Translations under genes and position numbers: made by a program
IMG/VR virus record: IMGVR_UViG_3300022074_000122
Span: 1-39,671 of that record
Length of the DNA stretch: 39,671 bases
From: a virus
Strand: one strand, 5' to 3'
The notes under the pieces: model-generated
What the model was told of the DNA's origin: nothing
Databases searched by the model: none
The model's input: the letters and a program-made list of their open reading frames with translations, nothing else
Shown: piece after piece, positions 32,963-39,671 of the stretch
Position numbering within the stretch: the first letter of the stretch is position 1
Layout: every line of letters starts with the position of its first letter

Positions 32963-33006
32963 TTGTGCACTATGAACAACCCCTATGGTCTTATACTTTA
33001 GTCTAA
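32963..33006 (-). promoter_or_regulatory. Promoter/operator module of accessory unit 1 (long spacer)
   Basis: Minus strand: TTAGACTA (33006-32999), then 19 bases instead of 8, then TTGTTCATAGTGCACAA (32979-32963). The extra 11 bases equal about one DNA turn, so the two parts keep the same face. The spacer contains AGTATAAG, a possible -10. Confidence 0.55.
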
Positions 33007-33021
33007 TGCGGATCGCCGAGT

Positions 33022-33042
33022 GCGGTTCGCGCAGCGAACCGC
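33022..33042. repeat. Hairpin element upstream of accessory unit 1
   Basis: GCGGTTCG-CGCAG-CGAACCGC. The stem equals those at 31108 and 31912, but the loop is CGCAG, the reverse complement of CTGCG, as if the loop were inverted. Confidence 0.8.
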
Positions 33043-33101
33043 TATACCCCTACGGGGGTTACTTGGGGTAAACCTATACAACAACGGTAACAACAGAAGG
33101 G

Positions 33102-33197
33102 GGGCACCCCCTATAACAGGGGTACATACAACATATACAGTGTGTATATATAAGATTGATAAATTTATTCAGAAATAGTTTCATTGGGCACCCCCTA
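33102..33197. repeat. Direct repeat GGGCACCCCCTA, two copies
   Basis: Copies at 33102-33113 and 33186-33197, 84 bases apart. The first is part of a short AGGGGG/CCCCCT stem (33098-33103 with 33107-33112). It flanks the AT-rich patch ahead of the acyltransferase gene. Confidence 0.6.
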
Positions 33198-33240
33198 AAA
33201 CTGAGGTAAAAGCCGTTTGGAGTCCCAGAGCCAAGAAAAA

Positions 33241-33672
33241 ATGCCCATGCGAATTCATTTGAACCTCCCAGGTGCGCCGTTAGTGGAGAACACTTTGTTT
33301 CTGATGGCGCAGTCTGACACGCACCGTTTTTACAATGACCGTGATATTGAGAGATTGATCCTTGCACCTAGGGACTATGACAAGTTGTTGGTTGCTTATG
33401 ATGATCAAGCCAACCCGATTGGTTTTAGTACGCATGCGTTTTTATCTTCTGAAGCGGAGGAGGGTTACCTGACTCGGAGCAGGAAGCTGCAACCGATGGA
33501 TTTTGAAGGAGAAGATGGTACTCTATGGTGCATAGACTTCGCTGCCCCGTTTGGAGACTGTGTTCATGTTATGCGGGTGATGCGGAACTGGTGTAATGAG
33601 CGGTATGGTCCTGGGATGAAGGCTAGGATATACCGGAGCCTTAGAAACCACATAGGGTGTTTGGTCATATGA
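33241..33672 (+). CDS. HlyC-family (RTX toxin-activating) lysine acyltransferase-like protein
   Basis: 143 aa from the ATG at 33241 (an ATG two codons in and an upstream TTG are alternatives). It follows the HlyC pattern: LFLMAQSDTHRFYNDRDIER with His28 at the place of catalytic HlyC His23, then LVAYDDQANPIGFSTHAFLS, then TLWCIDFAAPFGDCVHVMRV with Asp99 at the place of HlyC Asp92 (71 versus 69 residues apart). HlyC-type enzymes move fatty acids from acyl carrier protein to lysines of RTX toxins. No RTX protein is visible, so the target may be a virion protein. It opens the late operon and overlaps the next gene (ATGA). Confidence 0.75.
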   Translation: MPMRIHLNLPGAPLVENTLFLMAQSDTHRFYNDRDIERLILAPRDYDKLLVAYDDQANPIGFSTHAFLSSEAEEGYLTRSRKLQPMDFEGEDGTLWCIDFAAPFGDCVHVMRVMRNWCNERYGPGMKARIYRSLRNHIGCLVI

Positions 33673-35201
33673 TTCACGATCCTTGTATGTTCCCCCAACT
33701 AAGAAGTGACAAGCGAAAGAGTGACGATTGGTTCCTTGTTCGCATGGGCTGTTTTAATGGTGACCCTGACGGAGAAGGTTCTGGAAAAGGCGGCGCAAGT
33801 GATCTTGGTGATGCAGGAGAGGCGATAGCCTCTGACGCAGACTCAGCGTTAGGTTTTGAAGATGATGAAGCCGCTGATTATCAAGATCGTGTAGACGAAG
33901 CCATGAAACAGACTCGTGATCGAGGTGATGATACGGACGAGATTGAAGATTATTTTGATAGAACTGAGGTTGTAGACAGACGTGCCCCCATAGACATTCC
34001 AAGAATACAAGGTATTCCAGACATCGACTTTGACGAAGAGTCTGACAGAAACGAAAGCCCTTTAAATTTTGCCGGGGACCCTCGAAATTTCCCAGGAGGA
34101 GAAAGGGACCTGCAGCAAAGGAACCGTGAGTTTGAAGAGGCAGTCGAGAGACAAATACAAGCAGACCGAAAGGCAAGAGCAGTTGGTGCTGACGGCCCTG
34201 ATCCCGTGGATATTTTTGATTCTTACGATCCTGATGAACCAGAAGGCGGTGCAGGATCGTTGACGGCCCTTCGCCCAGACCTGGCTCGTGATCCTTCTCG
34301 TCCCCCAGTTAGTATTGTTCCTGCAGCTACAACTCCAGCAGAGCAAATAATAGCTGAAGCTCGTGGTAAACAAAGAACATCTGATCAAACAGCACAAAGT
34401 ATAGCTGAAGCTGCCCCCACCCCTGAAGGGGTTCAAGAGGATGTGCCGTTCTCTATCAGAACAATGCGGGGTCCCACGTTTTCGCCAGATCCAGAGGAAT
34501 TTCAACAGTTTGACGAAACAGACTATTTAGATTTAGGAAAAATTGGACCGGCACCTCCAAAAGGGGAGGAAGACAACAGAGCGTCGGACAGTCTTGTTGA
34601 ACGAAGAGAAAGAGGCATTGCTGCTGCAAGAGCGGCTGCGGCCCAAAACCCTTTGGCACAATCTCCAGATCTTAAAGGAATACAGATTGGAGACGTTAAT
34701 ATTCCGTTAGGTCCTGCAGGAATGGTGGCTCAGGGTATCGCTACTGTAGGTACAGACATTTACAATACTTTTGCAAATCCCACAGCAAAAACCATCGATA
34801 ATATTCAGAACAAAGGCCACGGTGCGGTGTACGGTGCCGAAGGAAACCTGATTGGCTCTGTTGATCCAGACACTGGTGCTGTTCAGGCGACAGAGGGCAA
34901 CGCTTTTAACCCTGAACTAGAGCCTTACTTTGCTGAGTATAGGGAGCGACAAGAAAGAGGTCGTGGTGATAACGTTGCTCAACCTATATTACCTCTTGCG
35001 GGACAAGAACCAGTGCCCGTGGCCCCCGAATCTTACATTGGACAACCGATTGTACAGCCATATCAGTACACGCCGGCCCCACCAGTGCAGTTTTCGTACA
35101 CTGGAATACCAACTTTGGCCCCGACAATGTTAAAACCGACGTTTCAGGCGCAAGAATCATTCTCGCCGTTGTTTAATTTAGGCCAAACAAGGCGTAGTTA
35201 G
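33669..35201 (+). CDS. Acidic, low-complexity virion-type protein, unknown function
   Basis: 510 aa from an ATG overlapping the acyltransferase stop; a GTG four codons upstream and an ATG at 33744 (MGCFNGDPDGEGSG) are other possible starts. Much of it is disordered, rich in Asp, Glu, Pro and Arg (DDEAADYQDRVDEAMKQTRD, PLNFAGDPRNFPGGERDLQQ), and the end is Pro/Gln/Tyr-rich (VAPESYIGQPIVQPYQYTPA). A more ordered block near 335-420 includes IPLGPAGMVAQGIATVGTDI. It lies between acyltransferase and large terminase, so a scaffold-like or ejected virion role is possible but unproven. Confidence 0.5.
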   Translation: MIHDPCMFPQLRSDKRKSDDWFLVRMGCFNGDPDGEGSGKGGASDLGDAGEAIASDADSALGFEDDEAADYQDRVDEAMKQTRDRGDDTDEIEDYFDRTEVVDRRAPIDIPRIQGIPDIDFDEESDRNESPLNFAGDPRNFPGGERDLQQRNREFEEAVERQIQADRKARAVGADGPDPVDIFDSYDPDEPEGGAGSLTALRPDLARDPSRPPVSIVPAATTPAEQIIAEARGKQRTSDQTAQSIAEAAPTPEGVQEDVPFSIRTMRGPTFSPDPEEFQQFDETDYLDLGKIGPAPPKGEEDNRASDSLVERRERGIAAARAAAAQNPLAQSPDLKGIQIGDVNIPLGPAGMVAQGIATVGTDIYNTFANPTAKTIDNIQNKGHGAVYGAEGNLIGSVDPDTGAVQATEGNAFNPELEPYFAEYRERQERGRGDNVAQPILPLAGQEPVPVAPESYIGQPIVQPYQYTPAPPVQFSYTGIPTLAPTMLKPTFQAQESFSPLFNLGQTRRS

Positions 35202-36667
35202 TGTCCTTGGCCCTCGATTCTTTGCCTGATGAGGTCTTGAAAGAGGTTTTAGCCCTCAAAGAGGCGAAAATTAGGCTTGATACACGCGAAAAAGCGCAAA
35301 ATCAGTTTATGCCTTTCGTTCATCATGTCTATGATGGCTTTATAGAGGGTCGTCATCACCGAATTATTGCTGAAAAGCTCGAAAAAATAGCAACTGGGGA
35401 GCTAAAACGGCTGATTGTAAACATGCCGCCCCGTCATTCCAAGTCAGAATTCGCTTCTTACCTCATGCCAGCGTGGTTTTTGGGGCGAAACCCTAAATTA
35501 AAGATTATTCAAGCAACCCATAACACGGAATTAGCGGTCAGATTCGGTCGTAAGGTCCGTAATTTGATAGAAACGGAGAGTTATTATGAAATCTTCCCAG
35601 AAACCAGGCTCAAAACGGACGACAAAGCGGCAGGACGCTGGGGCACCGAAGCAGGAGGCGAATATTTCGCAGCAGGAGTCGGTGCAGCCGTCACCGGTCG
35701 GGGAGCCGACCTCTTCATCATTGATGACCCACATTCGGAACAGGATGCCCTTAGTGAAGGAGCGTTTGACAACGCTTACGAGTGGTATACGTCAGGTCCT
35801 CGCCAACGTTTACAACCGGGTGGCGCGATTATTCTCGTAATGACGCGCTGGGGGACGAAAGATCTTACTGGCAGACTGCTAAAAGCACAGTCTAACGACA
35901 TTATGTCAGATCAGTGGGAAATTGTGGAGTTCCCAGCCATTATGCCGTCAGATAAACCGCTCTGGCCTGAGTTTTGGAGCACTGACGACTTATTAAAAGT
36001 TAAATCTGCACTACCCGTTGCTAAATGGAACGCACAGTGGCAGCAACAACCAACTGCTGCAGAGGGTGCCATTGTAAAACGTGAGTGGTGGCAACCCTGG
36101 GAGAAAGAAGATGTACCGCCGGTCAAATACATCATGCAATCGTATGACACAGCGTTCTCGAAGAAGGAGACAGCGGATTACTCAGCAATCACGACGTGGG
36201 GCGTATTTCAGCCAGAAGAGGGAGGAGCAGACCACATCATCTTGCTCGATGCCCGACGAGGACGATATAACTTCCCGGAATTAAAAGAAGTTGCTTTAGA
36301 AGAATACGATTACTGGGAGCCTGATATGGTCATTATCGAAGCCAAGGCAACTGGTACGCCGTTAACGGATGAGTTACGCAGGACGGGTATACCGGTCCTA
36401 AATTATACACCCGGTAAAGGTCGTGATAAAGTGACTCGCATGCACACCGTTGCACCAATCTTTGAAGCTGGGATGGTTTGGGCACCAGATAAAAAGTTTG
36501 CAGACGAAGTGATCGAAGAATGTGCCGCCTTTCCCAATGGTGACCATGATGACTTTGTAGACAGTATGACTATGGCTCTGATTCGTTTTCGCCAAGGTGG
36601 GTTTCTCTCGCTGGAGGGTGACGAAGATGAAGAGATGTATGTACCAAGGAATAGAGAGTATTACTGA
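35201..36667 (+). CDS. terL: Terminase large subunit
   Basis: 488 aa, the ATPase-nuclease that pumps DNA into the capsid. The ATPase half has Walker A IVNMPPRHSKSEF (about 75-82) and Walker B DLFIIDDPHSE (Asp175, Asp176), with the coupling motif VMTRWGTKDLTG. The C-terminal nuclease half has the acidic residues in QSYDTAFSKKETADYSAITT, VIIEAKATGTPL and GDHDDFVDSMTMAL. Start is GTG, overlapping the upstream stop (TAGTG). It is followed by the portal gene with a one-base overlap, the standard terL-portal order. Confidence 0.95.
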   Translation: MSLALDSLPDEVLKEVLALKEAKIRLDTREKAQNQFMPFVHHVYDGFIEGRHHRIIAEKLEKIATGELKRLIVNMPPRHSKSEFASYLMPAWFLGRNPKLKIIQATHNTELAVRFGRKVRNLIETESYYEIFPETRLKTDDKAAGRWGTEAGGEYFAAGVGAAVTGRGADLFIIDDPHSEQDALSEGAFDNAYEWYTSGPRQRLQPGGAIILVMTRWGTKDLTGRLLKAQSNDIMSDQWEIVEFPAIMPSDKPLWPEFWSTDDLLKVKSALPVAKWNAQWQQQPTAAEGAIVKREWWQPWEKEDVPPVKYIMQSYDTAFSKKETADYSAITTWGVFQPEEGGADHIILLDARRGRYNFPELKEVALEEYDYWEPDMVIIEAKATGTPLTDELRRTGIPVLNYTPGKGRDKVTRMHTVAPIFEAGMVWAPDKKFADEVIEECAAFPNGDHDDFVDSMTMALIRFRQGGFLSLEGDEDEEMYVPRNREYY

Positions 36668-39081
36668 TGTCTGTACCTCCAAATGAAATGACCGCAATGG
36701 TTGACTCAGCACTTCAAGCAGTTCCAGGCATGGAGGTAGAGGTGCCACAACCCGAAGACTTTTCTGGTGGTGCTCAGATTACACAGAACCCAGATGGTTC
36801 TGCCTTGATTGAAGCTCTTGCAGATCTACAGGGCATGGAAGTTGAGACAGGGGAGTACGAACATGATGCAAATTTGGCAGAAGCTCTTGACGATTCTATC
36901 TTGGGAGAACTTTCGTCGGAACTTAGAGAGCAGTACGAGACTGATCAAGAATCAAGAGCAGAGTGGGAAGAAGGCTACACCAAGGGACTCGACCTCTTGG
37001 GAATTCAATATCAGGAGCGGACACAGCCCTTTCAAGGAGCGTCAGGAGTCACGCACCCGATAATCGCAGAGTCAGTAACGCAGTTTCAGGCACAGGCATA
37101 CAAAGAGTTGTTACCTGCTGGTGGACCAGTGCGCACAAACATTATGGGCACAAAGACACCAGAGCTAGAAGCCCAGGCGATTCGTGTTAAAGATTTTATG
37201 AACTACATGCTGATGGAGGTGATGGAGGAGTTTGATCCAGACACCGACCAGATGTTGTTCTATTTACCTTTATCAGGCTCAACGTTTAAGAAGGTTTACT
37301 TTGATGAAACGAAGCAACGACCCGTTTCTAAATTCGTACCAGCGGAGGACTTGGTCGTCTCTTATGCGGCGAGCGATCTCACGACTGCGTCGCGGATTAC
37401 GCACGTTCTTCGCATGGACGAAAATGAAATTCGTAAGTTACAGGTTGTTGGTTTCTACAGAGATGTTGATATTTCGGCTGACTATGAGGCAGATGCTGAC
37501 CCGGTCAAATCGAAAGTAAACGAACTGGATGGTGTTGAGAAAAGTGCAACAGAAGACCTTTACACCGTTCTTGAGATGCACGTTAATCTTGATCTTGAGG
37601 GATTTGAAGATGCTGACCAGGAGGGTAACCCAACAGGGATCAAACTGCCCTACATCGTAACGCTTGATCAGGGTAGCGGAGAAGTTCTAGCGATCCGCAG
37701 AAACTACGAAGAAAACGATACCTTGAAGCAAAAGGTGTCGTACTTCGTTCACTACAAGTTTTTGCCGGGTCTTGGTTTCTATGGCTTTGGTTTGATTCAC
37801 ATGATCGGTGGGCTGGGTAAAGCAGCAACATCGATACTAAGGCAACTAATTGATGCGGGCACCCTGGCAAACCTACCGTCAGGTTTCAAAGCGCGTGGCA
37901 TTCGAGTTCGTAATGATGACGAGCCAATATCACCGGGCGAGTTCCGCGATATTGATGCACCAGGTGGTGACATCAGGAACAGCATTATACCACTACCTTA
38001 CAAAGAGCCATCTGGCACTTTGGCGCAGCTTTTGACAGTTTTGATTGAATCTGGTCGTCGTTTTGTTTCCATAGCAGACCAACAAACTGGATCACCTGGT
38101 TCACAACAACAACCGGTCGGTACCACCGTTGCGTTGCTTGAGCGCGGCATGAAAGTTATGTCAGCGATACATAAGCGTTTGCACTATGCGCAAAAATCAG
38201 AGTTCAAGATGCTGGCTCGTTTGATTAGGGACAATATGCCTTCAGCGTATCCGTATGCTGTAAACGGTGTTGATCCAAGAATCAAACAGATGGATTTTGA
38301 TGATCGGGTAGACATACTGCCTGTCTCCGACCCCAACATCTTTTCTATGGCGCAAAGGGTAACTTTAGCTCAGACACAACTACAGCTTGCACAATCAAAC
38401 CCACAAATGCACAACTTACAGGCTGCATATAAAAGGATGTATCAAGCCTTGGAAGTGCAGAACATTGATGAGATTCTACCGCCCACACCAGAGCCACAGC
38501 CTACAGATCCAGGGATTGAAAATGCTCGTGCATTAGCTGGTGAGATATTAACAGCGTTTCCAGACCAGGATCATGATGCACACATTGCCGTCCACGTTCC
38601 TTTATTGATGACACCTTTAGTTCAGGCATCACCTAGTGTACTGGGCATGCTCATGGCCCACTGTATGGAGCATATTTCATTCAAGGCTAGAAACATTGCA
38701 CAACAAGAAATAGAAAGTGCGATGCAACAGATGGATCCGCAAATGGCACAGATGGCGATGCAATCTATGCCGCCCGCGCAGATAGAGTCTCGCGTTGCTC
38801 AGATAGAATCAGAGTTAGTAGGTGCATTTTTACAAGCAATTAACCCTGTGCAGGGAGAGCAGCAAGATCCTTTAGTAGCGATACGTCAACAAGAGTTAGC
38901 TATCAAAGCTATGGAGTCTGAAAGAAGAGCCGAGAGAGATCGGCTTGACATGAACCTAGAACAACAAAAACTACAGCAGAGAGCAGCAACAGATTCGGCT
39001 AGGATTGAGTCTCAAGAAGAGATTGCCGCACAAAGAGCAGAAGTAAATCGTGAGCGTATAGAGGCACAACAAAGGAGATAG
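36667..39081 (+). CDS. Portal protein
   Basis: 804 aa, the dodecameric ring at the packaging vertex. It has the portal-type middle region: GVTHPIIAESVTQFQAQAYK, LSGSTFKKVYFDE, VPAEDLVVSYAASDLTTASR, FYGFGLIHMIGGLGKAATSI and LIDAGTLANLPSGFKARGIR. The C-terminal 130 residues are helical and charged (IESAMQQMDPQMAQMAMQSM, then SERRAERDRLDMNLEQQKLQ), like the barrel of podovirus portals. It is long for a portal, as in P22-like and HMO-2011-like phages. The ATG overlaps the large terminase stop. Confidence 0.85.
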   Translation: MSVPPNEMTAMVDSALQAVPGMEVEVPQPEDFSGGAQITQNPDGSALIEALADLQGMEVETGEYEHDANLAEALDDSILGELSSELREQYETDQESRAEWEEGYTKGLDLLGIQYQERTQPFQGASGVTHPIIAESVTQFQAQAYKELLPAGGPVRTNIMGTKTPELEAQAIRVKDFMNYMLMEVMEEFDPDTDQMLFYLPLSGSTFKKVYFDETKQRPVSKFVPAEDLVVSYAASDLTTASRITHVLRMDENEIRKLQVVGFYRDVDISADYEADADPVKSKVNELDGVEKSATEDLYTVLEMHVNLDLEGFEDADQEGNPTGIKLPYIVTLDQGSGEVLAIRRNYEENDTLKQKVSYFVHYKFLPGLGFYGFGLIHMIGGLGKAATSILRQLIDAGTLANLPSGFKARGIRVRNDDEPISPGEFRDIDAPGGDIRNSIIPLPYKEPSGTLAQLLTVLIESGRRFVSIADQQTGSPGSQQQPVGTTVALLERGMKVMSAIHKRLHYAQKSEFKMLARLIRDNMPSAYPYAVNGVDPRIKQMDFDDRVDILPVSDPNIFSMAQRVTLAQTQLQLAQSNPQMHNLQAAYKRMYQALEVQNIDEILPPTPEPQPTDPGIENARALAGEILTAFPDQDHDAHIAVHVPLLMTPLVQASPSVLGMLMAHCMEHISFKARNIAQQEIESAMQQMDPQMAQMAMQSMPPAQIESRVAQIESELVGAFLQAINPVQGEQQDPLVAIRQQELAIKAMESERRAERDRLDMNLEQQKLQQRAATDSARIESQEEIAAQRAEVNRERIEAQQRR

Positions 39082-39083
39082 TC

Positions 39084-39548
39084 ATGCTCTTTGAAGCCAT
39101 AGCCGTCGTTCAGACCGCAAACACCGCGATTGGTGCTGTGAAAGAGCTATTAAAAAACGGCAAAGACATTACTGATTGTGCCGAGCAGCTTGGTAAGTAT
39201 TTCGACGCAAAGGCAGAGATTCAGAAAAAATCAGGCAGCTCACAGTCCAGTGGTTCCGATTTAGAAAACTTTCTCCACCTCGAAAAGTTACGCCAACGCG
39301 AGGAAGAGTTGAAGACCATGCTGATATATCAGGGCCGGGCAAACCTATATCAGGACTTCCTCAGGTACGCTGCAGAAGCAAAACGCAACCGTGATGAAGC
39401 ACTGGAAGCTCAGAAAAAAGCGAAGATCGCGAAGCGTAAAAGAAACATGGCTTTGCTACGGTCTATGGTCATTGTATTTGTATGTTTGTTGGGATTGGCT
39501 TGTGTCGGTGGCTTTATATATTGGATCGCTTCTTTGAAGGCAGCATGA
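39084..39548 (+). CDS. Coiled-coil protein with C-terminal membrane anchor
   Basis: 154 aa. About residues 60-125 are a charged coiled coil (LEKLRQREEELKTMLIYQGR, AEAKRNRDEALEAQKKAKIA), followed by a basic patch KRKRNMALLRS and a hydrophobic segment near 128-148 (MVIVFVCLLGLACVGGFIYW). This layout, one membrane helix with a long basic cytoplasmic coiled coil, recalls phage lysis accessory or membrane-anchored virion proteins. No holin family is recognised. It is two bases after the portal stop and ends in an ATGA overlap. Confidence 0.6.
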   Translation: MLFEAIAVVQTANTAIGAVKELLKNGKDITDCAEQLGKYFDAKAEIQKKSGSSQSSGSDLENFLHLEKLRQREEELKTMLIYQGRANLYQDFLRYAAEAKRNRDEALEAQKKAKIAKRKRNMALLRSMVIVFVCLLGLACVGGFIYWIASLKAA

Positions 39549-39671
39549 CGCAGAAGAAACTACAAAAAGAATCTATCTACGCTGAATATGATAAAGACGG
39601 TGATGGTGTCATTAGTGACGAAGAGATGTCCCGCATCACATCAATCAAAGAAACTGAGACAGCCTTACGCA
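39545..39671 (+). CDS. EF-hand protein (3' end outside window)
   Basis: The first 42 residues of a gene running off the window. It starts MTQKKLQKESIYAEYDKDGD and the loop DKDGDGVISDEEM is a textbook EF-hand: Asp16, Asp18, Asp20, Val22, Ser24 and Glu27 at the calcium-binding positions. In similar marine phage proteins such an EF-hand precedes membrane-spanning helices, but that part is not visible here. Its ATG overlaps the preceding stop. Confidence 0.75.
   Translation, partial: MTQKKLQKESIYAEYDKDGDGVISDEEMSRITSIKETETALR

Larger units (their letters stand above)
32906..33240. other. Intergenic region between accessory block and late genes
   Basis: 335 bases without a credible gene. From the left it holds the leader hairpin and promoter/operator of accessory unit 1, a hairpin element, the stem ACCCC-TACG-GGGGT (33046-33059), two copies of GGGCACCCCCTA (33102-33113 and 33186-33197) and an AT-rich patch with TATATATAAG near 33140-33155. 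The last may contribute a promoter for the plus-strand late genes; no clear -35 is seen. Confidence 0.5.

Noticed and set aside
30390-33045. Hairpin elements as simple transcription terminators
   Set aside because: They are not followed by T tracts on either strand, and true terminators with T tracts already sit beside them.

Overview
This window reads as a double-stranded DNA tailed phage, most likely a marine podovirus-type phage of a Gram-negative (probably alphaproteobacterial) host. That reading rests on a portal, a large terminase with a small subunit, very long putative ejected virion proteins, a T4-type lysozyme and a complete DNA replication set (family A DNA polymerase, archaeo-eukaryotic-type primase, UvrD-like and SNF2-like helicases). 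Gene style and order recall the HMO-2011-like marine phages, but that comparison is from memory and is inference. I saw no integrase, no tRNA gene, no CRISPR array and no major capsid gene. The window opens inside a tail gene and closes inside an EF-hand gene, so capsid and the remaining tail genes presumably lie outside it.

Layout. (1) About 1-12.6 kb, plus strand: tail protein with SPRY-like domain, tail chaperone-like protein, stabilisation/tail protein, several Ala/Gln/Gly-rich internal virion proteins ending in a 1485-aa protein, then lysozyme. (2) 12.6-19.7 kb, minus strand: DNA replication operon reading from a divergent control region at about 19.7 kb down to polA, with nearly all genes overlapping at start/stop codons. 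(3) 19.7-25.3 kb, plus strand: SNF2-like helicase, a 67-aa protein and a 1307-aa giant protein. (4) 25.3-29.2 kb, minus strand: about a dozen small tightly coupled genes, the usual look of an early host-takeover region, including a ribbon-helix-helix protein, a zinc mini-protein, a one-helix membrane peptide and a structured non-coding stretch. (5) 29.2-30.4 kb, plus strand: AT-rich, iteron-bearing control region, then small terminase and a VRR-NUC-like nuclease. (6) 30.5-33.05 kb, minus strand: four self-contained accessory transcription units. (7) 33.2 kb to the end, plus strand: HlyC-like acyltransferase, an acidic virion-like protein, large terminase, portal, a membrane-anchored coiled-coil protein and an EF-hand protein.

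The most unusual part is region 6. Four small accessory units follow one another, each built in the same order: dispersed GC-rich hairpin element(s), a TTAGACTA box, an 8-bp spacer (19 bp in one case), a 17-bp inverted repeat (TTGTnnAnnnTnnACAA), a leader hairpin, a ribosome binding site, one or two small genes, and an intrinsic terminator. Three of the four terminators have a UUCG loop. The hairpin elements keep their stems through compensatory changes while their loops stay nearly constant. The block separates the small from the large terminase gene and looks like a stack of moron-type cassettes that could gain or lose units by recombination at the shared elements.

Other points of note are a phage HlyC-family acyltransferase with its catalytic His and Asp in place, a leucine at the residue-762 position of the polymerase, and a four-hairpin region with a possible loop-loop contact at 25.8 kb.
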